DNA of 64,000 nucleotides from an uncultured Hungatella sp. Lineage in GTDB: Bacteria; Bacillota; Clostridia; Lachnospirales; Lachnospiraceae. How positions within the stretch are numbered: the stretch's first letter is position 1; the number at the start of each line of letters is the position of its first letter. This document shows positions 23,948-33,215 of this stretch, piece after piece. The stretch covers positions 38,379-102,378 of the forward strand of contig CAJTUV010000009.1 of assembly GCA_910579515.1 (NCBI GenBank). Direction: 5' to 3'. The translations under genes were made by a program, and so were the position numbers. Under the pieces are notes generated by a model. It saw only the letters and a program-made list of their open reading frames with translations. It was not told where the DNA came from and searched no databases.

Positions 23948-24733
23948 ATGAAGCGAGTGAATTACCACACCCACACCAGTTACTGCAGACACGCAAAGGG
24001 AACCGTGGCGGAGTATGCACAAGAGGCCAGAAAAAGTGGACTGGAGGTTCTTGGATTTTCTGACCATATTCCTTATCCGGGAAATCCTTTTGGGTATCGG
24101 ATGGACAGGGAGGATTTGCAGGCGTATTGTCACGAGGTTTTGGCGGTGAAGGAACAGTATAAAGGGGAGATGACCGTTTACTGTGGATTTGAGTCAGAAT
24201 ACGACAGAGAGTGGATACATTGGTATGAGGAATTATATGAGACAGGACAATGTGAGTATCTTCTTCTGGGTCAGCACTGGTTTTGCGACGAGGAGGGAAG
24301 ACGGTGGCAGACAGGAAACGTTCCTTCTACCACGCTGTATCCGGCCTACATAAGGCAGGTGCTGGAGGGAATGAAGACAGGGCTTTTTCAGGCTGTCGCC
24401 CATCCGGATTTGATTTTTATGAATGTCCATGCCTGGGATGAGAATTGTGATCTGGCCTGTGATTTGTTGGTGGAAGGGTGTGCAAAAGAAGGGTATCTTT
24501 TGGAATACAACGCCAACGGTTACCGCAGGGGAATCTGTGAGTTCGACGACGGGGAGCGTTTTCAGTATCCTCATAAAGGCTTGTGGGAAAAGGTTGCAAA
24601 GACCAGGATCCCCGTGGTGGTAGGCTCTGACTGTCACAGCCCGGGACTGATGTACGACGAATTTGTTAAAAAGGCTTACAGAGAGGCAAAAGATATGGGC
24701 CTGAATCTGGTGACGGATATTTTCAACCGATAA
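23948..24733 (+). CDS. PHP-domain histidinol-phosphatase-like phosphoesterase
   Basis: PHP enzymes hydrolyse phosphoesters with a trinuclear metal centre; HisK/HisJ members make histidinol. The 261-residue protein has the four PHP motifs: NYHTHTSYCRHA, FSDHIPYPGNP, the central GFESEYD and LGQHWF segment, AVAHPD, and the C-terminal VVGSDCHSP. It matches the histidinol-phosphatase branch in length and in the CRHA first motif. No his genes are nearby, and it sits just before a two-component system, so another phosphoester cannot be excluded. Confidence 0.85.
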   Translation: MKRVNYHTHTSYCRHAKGTVAEYAQEARKSGLEVLGFSDHIPYPGNPFGYRMDREDLQAYCHEVLAVKEQYKGEMTVYCGFESEYDREWIHWYEELYETGQCEYLLLGQHWFCDEEGRRWQTGNVPSTTLYPAYIRQVLEGMKTGLFQAVAHPDLIFMNVHAWDENCDLACDLLVEGCAKEGYLLEYNANGYRRGICEFDDGERFQYPHKGLWEKVAKTRIPVVVGSDCHSPGLMYDEFVKKAYREAKDMGLNLVTDIFNR

Positions 24734-24744
24734 AAGGGGAGCGT

Positions 24745-26523
24745 ATGAAACAATTTGAAAATTTCTGGGACAGAAAAAGTTTAAAATCAAAGCTTCTTTT
24801 GATTACCATTCCCACTTCCATCATCTCCAGTATGTTAATGCTGATTTTTGGCTATTATATTTTCAGCAGGTATGAGGAGAAAATGTATCAAATTGCCAGG
24901 CAGAATCTTCGCCTTGTAGTGACGAAAATGGAGAATGAGCTTATAGAGGCAGAAGAACTGGGGATGGATCTGATCACCAATGAGACGGTTCAAAAGGCGT
25001 TAAAAAGTGAGCAGACCAACATTCGGACGAAACGAATCGCCATGGACTATATCCGCATGGCTCAACAGGTATATAAGGTGATGCAGAGCAGTCTGGCAAA
25101 AAACAGGGATGTGTTCTCGATTTCTATTTTTGTGGAGGATGAGTGGTATTATGTGGGAAATGCAAACCGCTCTTACGACGCCTCGCTTTTGGAACAGGTA
25201 CAGTTTGATCCATTAAAAAATCAGAATGGGATGCTTTGGTGCGCGGCCAATTACCCCACAAGACGGCTTTATGGAATCCGCTCTATTAAAGATATATATC
25301 ACGGCACCTTTCAAAATGAGGCGGTGCTGGTGATGGAGTTTGACCTGGAGGGGAGTATAAACAGCGCTTTGAAAAGAAGCCTGGATACCTCGTTTGCCCA
25401 AGAGTTTGCCATCTATAACGGGGAGGCGGTTATTTATTCAGATATCAGCTTAAATTCCGGTATGGAGTGGGAAAAGGATTTTGATCATAAGATTGTGGCT
25501 GTTGATAAGAAACGATACTTTGCAGCCTATCTCAATGAGTCGGACTTTGGCTGGAAATATGTGTTTTTAGTAGATTATAATGATTTGTTTGGGGCTATGC
25601 AGCTAATGAAGTACGCCTTCTTCTTTTTTGCCCTCTGTATGACAGGAATCTCTATGATCTATTGCCATAAGTTATCCCTCCTGATCACCAACCGGTTTGA
25701 TTGGCTGCTTGGACGGATGAGGACAGTACAGAGAGGAAGTTTTTCTGTGGAGCAGAGAGCGCCTTTGGAGACCCAGGATGAGATTGGAATGGTGTGTCAA
25801 CAGTTTGAGGACATGGTGGCGGCTTTAAATAAATTAATTCAGGACAATTATGTGAAGCAGATGCTGATTCAGGAAAACCAGTTAAAGGTGCTGCAAAATC
25901 AGATTAATCCCCATTTTCTGTTTAACACACTTCAGACTATCAACTGGAAGGCCAAGGAGAAAAGGGAGAAAGAGATTTCTGAGATTGCCGAGGCTCTGGG
26001 GAAACTGCTGCGCTACACCTTAAAAGAGGACAATGATCCGGCCAAGCTTTCCAAAGAGGTGGAGGTGCTGAAAAACTATCTCTTTATCCAGCAGGTCCGC
26101 TATGGGGAACGGCTGAGTGTTTGTATGGAGATTCCAAAGGATATGAAGGACAAGGAGATTCCTAAATTGTCTTTGCAAAATCTTGTGGAAAATTCTATTA
26201 AGCATGCTCTGGAAAATATGCTGAAGCCCTGTGTTATCACGATCTGCGCCCGGTATACAGACAAGGGGTATGAGATTTTGGTAGAGGACAATGGGCCCGG
26301 AATTCGAAAGGAATTTCGTGGGGAACAGACAGAGGATCCGGAAAAATGCGCCGGATTGGGAATCGGTCTAAAGAACATTCAGGGAAGGCTGCAGCTTCTT
26401 TTTTCTCAGGATTCCAGCTTAGAGATACGAAACACTGGTCATGGGACGCTGGCAAAAATGGAAATACAAAAGAGGGAGTATGAAGATGGGGAAACAGAAA
26501 AAGAAGGTAATTCTGGTAGATGA
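24745..26523 (+). CDS. YesM/LytS-type sensor histidine kinase
   Basis: This membrane sensor phosphorylates the response regulator encoded downstream. The 592-residue protein has a transmembrane helix at about 18-38 and an extracellular sensing domain of about 245 residues. A second helix lies at about 290-310, then HAMP (about 310-365) and a His_kinase domain with the phospho-accepting His390 in QINPHFLFNTLQTIN. The HATPase domain carries LQNLVENSIKHAL, EDNGPGI and GLGIGLKNIQGRL. This class commonly controls carbohydrate ABC importers, as the downstream genes suggest. It overlaps the regulator gene by 38 bases. Confidence 0.95.
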   Translation: MKQFENFWDRKSLKSKLLLITIPTSIISSMLMLIFGYYIFSRYEEKMYQIARQNLRLVVTKMENELIEAEELGMDLITNETVQKALKSEQTNIRTKRIAMDYIRMAQQVYKVMQSSLAKNRDVFSISIFVEDEWYYVGNANRSYDASLLEQVQFDPLKNQNGMLWCAANYPTRRLYGIRSIKDIYHGTFQNEAVLVMEFDLEGSINSALKRSLDTSFAQEFAIYNGEAVIYSDISLNSGMEWEKDFDHKIVAVDKKRYFAAYLNESDFGWKYVFLVDYNDLFGAMQLMKYAFFFFALCMTGISMIYCHKLSLLITNRFDWLLGRMRTVQRGSFSVEQRAPLETQDEIGMVCQQFEDMVAALNKLIQDNYVKQMLIQENQLKVLQNQINPHFLFNTLQTINWKAKEKREKEISEIAEALGKLLRYTLKEDNDPAKLSKEVEVLKNYLFIQQVRYGERLSVCMEIPKDMKDKEIPKLSLQNLVENSIKHALENMLKPCVITICARYTDKGYEILVEDNGPGIRKEFRGEQTEDPEKCAGLGIGLKNIQGRLQLLFSQDSSLEIRNTGHGTLAKMEIQKREYEDGETEKEGNSGR

Positions 26524-27223
26524 CGAGAAAGCCATTGTGGAGAGCATCAGCAAAATTGTGGACTGGGAGTCTCATGGATTTACGCTCACAGACACATGCC
26601 TAAATGGGTTTCAGGCTTTGGAGGCCATAAAGAGGAGCCAGCCGGATATTGTGATTACAGATATCAAGATGCCGGTTATTGACGGGATACAGTTGATTCA
26701 AAAGACCAGGGAGTTTAACGACCAGGTGATTTTTATCATCCTGTCAGGGTACGGAGAGTTTGAGCTTGCAAAGAGAGCGATGAAGGAAGGGGTCAGAGAG
26801 TTTTTATTAAAGCCCTGCAGCGAGGAGGAGATTATCGAGGCCCTGAAAAATTCCTGTGAGCCGAAACAAGAGGAGGAGGAGTGGGAGGAAAATCGGGATT
26901 TTGTGGAGATTATTCTTCGGTATCTGGAGGAGCATTATAAAGAGGAGAATCTGAATTTAAAATGGATTGCAAAGGAACTGGTGTTTTTGAACGAGGACTA
27001 TATCAGCAAAAGATTCAGCCAGAAAACGGGAAGCCGGTTTACTTCTTATCTAAATAAAATTCGGGTGGAGAAGGCGAAGGAGTATCTGATGGCAAACCCG
27101 GAGGCCAGCAATGAGAGAATAGCCAGCGAGGTGGGATTTGGAAATAATCCAAAGTATTTTGAAAAAGTCTTTAAAAAATATACAGGATGTACGCCTAAAT
27201 CGTATCGAAAAAAGAATAGTTGA
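26486..27223 (+). CDS. AraC-type response regulator
   Basis: This is the YesN-type partner of the kinase. ATG 26486 is chosen because GAGGGAG lies seven bases before it. The 245-residue protein has an N-terminal receiver domain (VILVDDEKAIVES, the phospho-acceptor Asp59 in VITDIKMPVIDG, the conserved Lys in FLLKPCSEEE). A C-terminal AraC double helix-turn-helix follows (about 145-243), ending with ASEVGFGNNPKYFEKVFKKYTGCTPKSYR. The protein is shorter than many YesN regulators because the linker is short. It probably activates the operon starting at 27337. Confidence 0.95.
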   Translation: MGKQKKKVILVDDEKAIVESISKIVDWESHGFTLTDTCLNGFQALEAIKRSQPDIVITDIKMPVIDGIQLIQKTREFNDQVIFIILSGYGEFELAKRAMKEGVREFLLKPCSEEEIIEALKNSCEPKQEEEEWEENRDFVEIILRYLEEHYKEENLNLKWIAKELVFLNEDYISKRFSQKTGSRFTSYLNKIRVEKAKEYLMANPEASNERIASEVGFGNNPKYFEKVFKKYTGCTPKSYRKKNS

Positions 27224-27336
27224 GTAAAAATGACGGAAATTTACCCTATTTCTGTCGGTTATAACGGTTTTTTGTACAATGGACTTTCTTTATAATGAGA
27301 TTACCTAAAACGAACAGGAAACAGGAGGATAATTTC

Positions 27337-29043
27337 ATGAAAAAAACGGTTAGTTTCATGCTGGCGGCTGTGATGACAGCTACGATTTTAACAGGATGCG
27401 GCGGAAGCGGGAGCGGTAATTCCCAGACGGCGCAAGGGTCCCAGGCCAGCCAGGGAGGACAGGAGGCTTCTAAGGAGACGCAGGCTTCGGGCGGCGGTTC
27501 GACGGAGGGAGGAGATATCACCTTTACCTTCTCCAAGGTGTCCTATCCAAGCGTCACTCTGCCAGACGGGCAGACCTCTGGGGATAATGTGGTTCTTGAC
27601 TATATCAGGGACAAGTACCATGTGAATATGGTTCTGGACTGGCAGGCAGAGGCTTCGGAGTATAACAATAAGCTGTCGTTAAACATTGCTTCAGGAAGTC
27701 TTCCAGATATTTTTTACTGTGACAATTACCGTACCTTTTTGCAGCTGGCTCAGAACGGACTTCTGGCAGATTTGACAGACATCTATGACGCAAACATTTC
27801 TGACACCATCAAGGCCATCGACAAATCTTACAACGGCAGGAACTTTGAGCCTGTGACTGTGGACGGAAGAATTATGGCTATTCCGGCAGGAAATCTGGAC
27901 GGACAGCAGAACATTTTGTGGCTGAGAAAGGACTGGCTGGACAATCTTGGTCTGAAGGTTCCCGAAACCTTAGAGGAGCTGGAAGCGGTTCTCACGGCAT
28001 TTGTAAACGACGATCCAGACGGAAACGGAGTGGATGACACCATAGGTCTGGTGGTATCTGCCACAGAGCCAGTGAAAGGATATAATCACCAGTATGGATT
28101 GGAGCCGATTTTCTATGCCTTTAACGCCTATCCTACGTATTGGATGTAGGATGATAACGGAGAGGTTTACTATGGCTCTACAGGAAGCAACATGAAGGAC
28201 GCTTTAAGCCTTCTTCACGACTGGTATGCCAAGGGGCTGATTGACAAGCAGTTTGCTACCAGAATTGGTTCTGGCGAGACTGAGGCGGTTTTCACTTCTG
28301 GACAGGGCGGCGCTTTCTTTGGTCCGGTTCACGCTTCCAGTATCACAGAAGCTTTCACCAACAACCCAGACGTAGAGCTGGTTCCGGTCAATGCGCCTCT
28401 TTCTGCAGACGGAAAACTTAATTATGTGCTTCCTTCTCCAATGTCTTCCATGTTGTGTATCAGCGCCAAGTGTGCAGATCCTGCAAAGGCTATCGAGATT
28501 ATCGGAATCGGCAATGACCTGTACAGAGGTTTTGACGAGGAGGCCAATGAAATCTTTAATGCAGCCAAGATTGCTCCGTCCAGCAACGGACGTCGTGCCG
28601 TATTCCCACAGGGCGCAGCGACATATGATTATTTTGACATCATTGAGACTGTAGGAAAGGTTACCAAAGATAATATTGAGACCGGTTCCTATACTCCTTA
28701 TGACGGAATTACCCAGTATGACAAGGATCAGATTGATTTAGCAACCGGTTTTGCAGACGGAAGCAACCGGAATGAGGTTTCTTTTAAGGCTTATTATTAC
28801 CGCTATGTGGCAAGCCAGCTCTTAAGCGACAGCAAGATCAACGCTCTGGACGCCGCTTACTACTACACCACAGATTCCAGTGCATCTTTACAGACAGAAC
28901 TTGACACCTTAGAGCAGGAAATGTATTTGAGCATTATCATCGGCGATAAGAGTGTGGATTATTTTGACGAGTTCGTAAAACAGTGGAACAGCATTGGCGG
29001 AGAGACTTTGCTGAGCGAGGTGAAGGAAGTCGTTCAGAATTAA
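27337..29043 (+). pseudogene. Sugar ABC transporter solute-binding lipoprotein, interrupted by an in-frame TAG
   Basis: The reading frame starts at ATG 27337 after AGGAGG, with a lipoprotein signal peptide and lipobox ILTGC near residue 20, then a Gly/Ser/Gln linker. The family 1 (LplA-like) binding domain follows. At 28147-28149 the frame meets TAG (codon 271), directly after the YPTYWM segment. It then continues without further damage in the same frame for almost 300 codons to 29043. A full protein of about 568 residues is the usual size. A single point change in a Gln, Glu, Lys or similar codon explains it. Either the gene is inactive in this strain, the stop is suppressed, or the base is a sequencing error. 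The intact kinase, regulator and permeases argue for a very recent event. Confidence 0.85.
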
Positions 29044-29063
29044 ATGCGGGAGGGTGAAAACGT

Positions 29064-29981
29064 ATGAAAAACGGTAATACGGCGAAAGCCCAGAGACGCA
29101 GACACAAACAGTGGCCGTATCATTTGATGATGCTGCCTGGAATGGTTTTTCTGATCCTTTTTCATCTGGTGCCCATGGGCGGACTGATGATGGCATTTCA
29201 GGATTTTATGCCGATTAAGGGATTGTTCGGCTCGAAATTTGTAGGTCTTAAAAACTTTGAGCGGTTGTTTAAACTGCCTACTTTTTGGAGAGTTTTAAGA
29301 AACACCCTGGTAATATCCGTGGGAAAGCTGGTGTTGGTTATGGTGGCGTCGGTGGTGTTTGCCCTTTTGTTAAATGAGTGCCGCCATATCAAATACAAGA
29401 GGATTATACAGACGACCGTGTATCTGCCTCACTTTCTGTCCTGGGTTATTCTGGCAGTCATGTTCAGCAACATTTTTTCCTTTACTGGAATTGTGAGCCA
29501 GATTGTTCAGCTTTTTGGCGGGGAAGCCACCATGTTTATGATCAGCAACGACTGGTTTCGAAAGATTCTTATAGGCGGAGAGGTGTGGAAGGAGTTTGGG
29601 TATGGGGCCATTGTGTATGTGGCTGCCATCACCAGCATTGATCCCACTCTTTATGAGGCCGCCGGAATCGACGGGGCGGGAAGGTGGAAGAAAATGTGGT
29701 ACGTGACCCTTCCCAGCATTATCCCTACCATTGTGCTGATGACGACCTTAAATATCGGCAAGCTGTTAAAGGGCGGTTTTGATCAGGTGTTTAACTTGTA
29801 TTCTCCTCTGGTCTATGAGACAGGAGATATCATTGATACCTATGTGTACCGCATGGGGCTGGTGGATTTGCAGTACAGCAACGGTACGGCGGTTGGTTTG
29901 TTCCAGTCTCTTATTGGTTTTCTCCTTCTGGTGATTGCTTATAAGCTGGCGGACAAGCTGGTCGGCTACCGGCCGTTTTAA
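29064..29981 (+). CDS. Sugar ABC transporter permease (LplB-like)
   Basis: The 305-residue integral membrane protein has six predicted helices. The EAA loop that contacts the ATPase reads EAAGIDGAGRWKKMWYVTLP. It belongs to the MalF/LplB type used for oligosaccharide import. RBS GGGAGGG precedes ATG 29064, and it lies 20 bases after the binding-protein frame. No ATPase gene is present in the operon, so a shared MsmX-type ATPase is expected from elsewhere. Confidence 0.93.
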   Translation: MKNGNTAKAQRRRHKQWPYHLMMLPGMVFLILFHLVPMGGLMMAFQDFMPIKGLFGSKFVGLKNFERLFKLPTFWRVLRNTLVISVGKLVLVMVASVVFALLLNECRHIKYKRIIQTTVYLPHFLSWVILAVMFSNIFSFTGIVSQIVQLFGGEATMFMISNDWFRKILIGGEVWKEFGYGAIVYVAAITSIDPTLYEAAGIDGAGRWKKMWYVTLPSIIPTIVLMTTLNIGKLLKGGFDQVFNLYSPLVYETGDIIDTYVYRMGLVDLQYSNGTAVGLFQSLIGFLLLVIAYKLADKLVGYRPF

Positions 29982-29992
29982 AGGAGGGGCAG

Positions 29993-30871
29993 ATGAAAAA
30001 ACTAAAAGCTTCAGACATCTTTATTTATATAGCCCTGCTGTTTTGCGGTCTGATCTGCCTGATTCCTATTTTGAATACCATCGCTATTTCGTTTAGCGAC
30101 AGGACCAGCGCGGCTCTGGGAATCGTAAAGCTGTGGCCGGTGAACTTTACTCTGGCTTCTTACAAAAACATGATGGAAGAGACTCAGTTCTGGGTTTCCT
30201 TCATGGTTTCAGTAAAGAGGGTTATCATAGGCGTATCTTTGAATATGGTGGTTACGATTTTGACTGCCTACCCTCTTTCTAAGACCAAGTATCAGTTTCG
30301 CATGAAGAACATCTATATGTGGATCGTGATTTTCACCATGATGTTTAACGGCGGTTTGGTGCCTACCTTCATGGTGATCAACAAGCTGAATATGATGGAT
30401 ACCTTCTGGGCTTTGGTGCTTCCTGGAGCGGTTCCTGTGTTTAACGTCATTCTTTTGATGAACTTTTTTAAGGGAGTTCCGCCGTCTCTGGAGGAGTCGG
30501 CCAGCATCGACGGCGCAGGTCCGTGGACAATTTTGACCCAGGTGTATCTGCCTCTTTCCAAACCGTCTCTGGCGACCATCGGCCTGTTTTCTGTGGTGAA
30601 CCACTGGAACTCTTACTTTGACGGAAAGATTTACATCAATTCTGTCAATAAGATGCCGCTGCAGACTTACATTCAGGCTTTGTCCAGTTCGCTGAATGCG
30701 GAGCAGATGGCCATGATGACCGCAGAGGAACTGCAGGAGCAACTGGCAGTTTCCAGCCTTACCTTTAACTCGGCTAAGGTTGTGGTATCCATGATTCCGA
30801 TTCTTTTGATTTATCCCTTCTTACAGAAGTATTTCGTCACCGGTATGGTGGTGGGCGCTGTAAAGGAGTAA
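29993..30871 (+). CDS. Sugar ABC transporter permease (LplC-like)
   Basis: The 292-residue MalG/LplC-type permease has six helices and an EAA loop EESASIDGAGPWTILTQVYLP. The C-terminal end VVGAVKE is typical of the LplC/YtcP group. It lies 11 bases after its partner permease with AAGGAGGGG as RBS. Together the two form the translocation channel for the sugar bound by the upstream lipoprotein. Confidence 0.93.
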   Translation: MKKLKASDIFIYIALLFCGLICLIPILNTIAISFSDRTSAALGIVKLWPVNFTLASYKNMMEETQFWVSFMVSVKRVIIGVSLNMVVTILTAYPLSKTKYQFRMKNIYMWIVIFTMMFNGGLVPTFMVINKLNMMDTFWALVLPGAVPVFNVILLMNFFKGVPPSLEESASIDGAGPWTILTQVYLPLSKPSLATIGLFSVVNHWNSYFDGKIYINSVNKMPLQTYIQALSSSLNAEQMAMMTAEELQEQLAVSSLTFNSAKVVVSMIPILLIYPFLQKYFVTGMVVGAVKE

Positions 30872-30898
30872 GGACTTGGGAAAGGAGTTTTTAAGATT

Positions 30899-31696
30899 AT
30901 GAGCGATATAAAGATACATATACTGGGAAGCTGTTCTGGTACTGAGCCCTATGAAAACAGGCATCACACCTCTGTGGCCCTGGAGACAGCGAAAGGGCTG
31001 TACTGGCTGGACGCAGGGGAGTGCTGCTCCTATACGGCTTATTTGATGGGCATAGACTTGTTGAAGACAAGAGGAATTTTTATCTCTCACTGCCACATGG
31101 ACCACATCGGCGGTCTGGGCAATCTCTTATGGAACATCCGAAAACTGACCGTGGTGGAGAAGCGCAAAACCTTGGCAGAGAAGATTTCTGTGTTTGTTCC
31201 TTACCATGAAAGCTATCAGGCGGTTATGGACCTTCTGGCCCATACGGAGGATGATTTTGTGTGTAACTATGAACATGAGGGATGCTCAGTACAAGACGGA
31301 CTTTTGTACCAAGGAGGAGCAGACGAGGACGAGATTCGGGTCCTGGCTCTCCACAACCATCATTTGAAACATGAGGAGGGGACGCCCTGGCGTTCCTTCT
31401 CCTTCCAGATTGAGGTGATGGGAAGAAAAATCTTCTATTCCGGCGATACAGAACGAGAGGATTTGGCTGACACAGTGCCAGACGACTGTGATTTGCTGAT
31501 GATCGAGACGGGACATCATCAGATTGAGCAGATTTGCGACTGCTTGAGAAAGTATCAAAAGTTCCCGAAAAAACTTCTGTTTATCCACCATGGAGTAAAA
31601 ATTCTGCAGAACCCAGAGTGGGCAAGGAAAGAACTAAAAAGTCAGTGGGAGGGGGATGCGCAGATTACCGAGGACAGGATGACTTTGATATTGTAG
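30899..31696 (+). CDS. Metallo-beta-lactamase fold hydrolase
   Basis: The 265-residue protein has the MBL metal motif SHCHMDHIGG (HxHxDH) near residue 61, FYSGDTE with the third-motif aspartate, and IHHG near the end. It starts with IHILGSCSGTEP, as in RNase Z/ElaC-like and phosphodiesterase members, but lacks the long exosite of RNase Z. It is the last gene of the sugar-uptake operon (28 bases after the permease) and is followed by a strong terminator. A role on the imported compound is possible but unproven. Confidence 0.85.
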   Translation: MSDIKIHILGSCSGTEPYENRHHTSVALETAKGLYWLDAGECCSYTAYLMGIDLLKTRGIFISHCHMDHIGGLGNLLWNIRKLTVVEKRKTLAEKISVFVPYHESYQAVMDLLAHTEDDFVCNYEHEGCSVQDGLLYQGGADEDEIRVLALHNHHLKHEEGTPWRSFSFQIEVMGRKIFYSGDTEREDLADTVPDDCDLLMIETGHHQIEQICDCLRKYQKFPKKLLFIHHGVKILQNPEWARKELKSQWEGDAQITEDRMTLIL

Positions 31697-31700
31697 AAAT

Positions 31701-31741
31701 AAGCACAGGGGCAAAGTTTTTTACTGCCCCTGTGCTTGTTT
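31701..31741 (+). terminator. Rho-independent terminator after the uptake operon
   Basis: AAGCACAGGGGCA pairs perfectly with TGCCCCTGTGCTT, followed by GTTT. Confidence 0.8.
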
Positions 31742-31745
31742 CTGG

Positions 31746-32210
31746 CTATAAGCACTGTCCGTTACTCTTAATCACGTTCTGATACCAATAAAAACTCTTC
31801 TTTCTGCTTCGGTTTAAGGACCCGTTTCCGTCATCGTCCTTATCCACATAGATAAAACCATAACGTTTTTTCATTTCTCCGGTGCCGGCGCTGACTAAGT
31901 CAATGCATCCCCAAGGCGTATATCCCAGAACCTCTACATCGTCTATATCTATGGCGTCCATCATTGCCTTAATATGGCGGGCCAGATAGTCGATTCGATA
32001 ATCATCCTCAATAGAGCCGTCTTCTCTCACTGTGTCAACCGCGCCCATACCGTTTTCTACAATAAACAAGGGTTTCTGATAACGGTCATACAAATAATTT
32101 AAAGAGGTGCGCAGTCCCATGGGATCAATCTGCCAGCCCCATGCAGTGGCTTCAAGATACGGATTCTTGCCGCCAGATACAATATTGCCTCCCACTACCT
32201 CGGTGTTCTG
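31746..32210 (-). pseudogene. 6-phospho-beta-glucosidase (GH1), C-terminal fragment
   Basis: About 150 residues match the end of a GH1 6-phospho-beta-glucosidase: KNPYLEATAWGWQIDPMGLR, then LFIVENGMGA with the catalytic nucleophile Glu, DDYRIDYLARHI, GYTPWGCIDLVSAGTGEM, KRYGFIYVDKDDDGNGSL and RKKSFYWYQNVI. The first two thirds, including the acid/base NEP motif, are missing; upstream of about 32207 the homology stops abruptly. The frame stays open a little further, but that part is not GH1-like. It faces the truncated antiterminator gene, so a deletion with rearrangement reshaped a bgl operon here. Confidence 0.85.
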
Positions 32211-32270
32211 GAGCAAAAAAGCATCCTTTGACTGGTATAAAAGAGTCATCGCTTCGAATGGGGAAGAACT

Positions 32271-32639
32271 GTGATAATTAAGCAAGTGATCAATAATAAT
32301 GTAGTTTTTGTAAGTGATGACCGAGGCCAGGAGCTGGTTCTTATGGGGAAAGGAATCGGTTTTGGAAAAAAGAGCGGCGAGAGGGCATTTTGCAGTGAGC
32401 CGACTCCGCCAGGGAGAACCATGCATGACCAGAAGTCGAAAATGTGGGACAGAGAATTGATGAAGATGATCCAAAGCCAGTATTCCGACGCCTATGCGTG
32501 TGCTAAAAAGGTGGCGGAATATATTCTAAAGACTACCCCATTCGACGTGCCGGAGGAAGAGATGATGTATTTGACCGTTCATATTCAGAGACTGAATCAC
32601 GCATCCCAAAAGATTGCGGATATAAAAGAAGGACAATAA
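32271..32639 (+). pseudogene. BglG/LicT-type antiterminator, internally deleted
   Basis: The frame opens at GTG 32271 after GGGGAAG with the first 35 or so residues of the co-antiterminator RNA-binding domain (IIKQVINNNVVF, QELVLMGKGIGFGKKSG). It then jumps, through about 17 unmatched residues, into the last part of the second PRD domain (DAYACAKKVAEYIL, VPEEEMMYLTVHIQRL). PRD1 and most of PRD2, about 160 residues, are missing from a normal 280-residue protein. The RNA-binding domain is itself incomplete, so it is unlikely to work. Confidence 0.82.
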
Positions 32640-32793
32640 AAAGACTTCTATTATGACAAACTACAGTTTGCATCTCGAATGCCGTGCAGACTGGGATTCT
32701 AAGTCCGGGAGCAGCTGGAATTGCCATTTCTGATTTTCAATCAGGTTCTAAAATGTTAGAACGCCTGAAAGAACGGGTTGGGAGTTGGTTTAT
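32640..32793 (+). other. Short non-coding stretch with a start-less ORF fragment
   Basis: Between the bglG remnant and the pilin-like gene, one frame is open for about 45 codons (from near 32660 to TGA just after 32794), reading SPGAAGIAISDFQSGSK and KMLERLKERVG, but it has no start codon and no RBS. It is probably a gene remnant. I cannot assign it. Confidence 0.35.
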
Positions 32794-33144
32794 ATGAAGA
32801 AAAACGGTGAAACTTTGGTGGAAAGCCTTTTGGCTGTTCTTGTCACGGCTTTGGCCGTATGTATGTTTTTAAACTTTCTGGCAGTTTCTGACCAGATAAT
32901 GCGAAAGGGAGAAAAGATAGAAGACAAGTTTTATAAAACCATGTCCCTTTTAGAGACAATGGAGGAGGACCAGAGTGGGGAGGAACTTGTGAAAAGCAGT
33001 TTGGGAAAAGTGACGGTCGCTGTGAAATCAGACAGCGGCCTTGTTTTTCAGGACGAGATTTCGGTACAGGTTTACTACAGCGATGGACTGGCCTCTTACA
33101 AATGGAACGAGAGCAGCTTTTCGCATGATAAAAATTATGATTGA
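32794..33144 (+). CDS. Type IV prepilin-like protein, orphan
   Basis: The 116-residue protein starts MKKNGETLVESLLAVLV. A short basic leader ends in glycine, the next residue is a methyl-acceptor position, and a glutamate sits at position +5, followed by about 20 hydrophobic residues. This is the class III signal of type IV pilins and competence or type II secretion pseudopilins. The C-terminal part is a small beta-rich, acidic domain without the usual disulfide. ATG 32794 is chosen over an upstream TTG. No prepilin peptidase, ATPase or other pilus gene is adjacent, so a distant assembly system would have to act on it. Its stop overlaps the plsX promoter. Confidence 0.75.
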   Translation: MKKNGETLVESLLAVLVTALAVCMFLNFLAVSDQIMRKGEKIEDKFYKTMSLLETMEEDQSGEELVKSSLGKVTVAVKSDSGLVFQDEISVQVYYSDGLASYKWNESSFSHDKNYD

Positions 33145-33169
33145 TTTATAAATCAATATCGAGTATATT
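33140..33169 (+). promoter_or_regulatory. plsX promoter overlapped by an 18-bp perfect palindrome
   Basis: TTGATT (33141-33146), a 17-base spacer and TATATT (33164-33169) form a sigma-A promoter. ATTGATTTATAAATCAAT (33140-33157) is a perfect palindrome covering the -35 box. This is the expected place for a repressor of lipid synthesis genes. Confidence 0.65.
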
Positions 33170-33215
33170 ATGTAATAGATTGATTCAGGACAGACTGGAA
33201 GGAGCAGTAAGAGAT

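Noticed and set aside
28147..28149. Pyrrolysine or selenocysteine decoding at the amber codon
   Set aside because: No PYLIS-like structure or pyl gene is visible, TAG is an ordinary stop of several genes here, and a point mutation is the simpler explanation.
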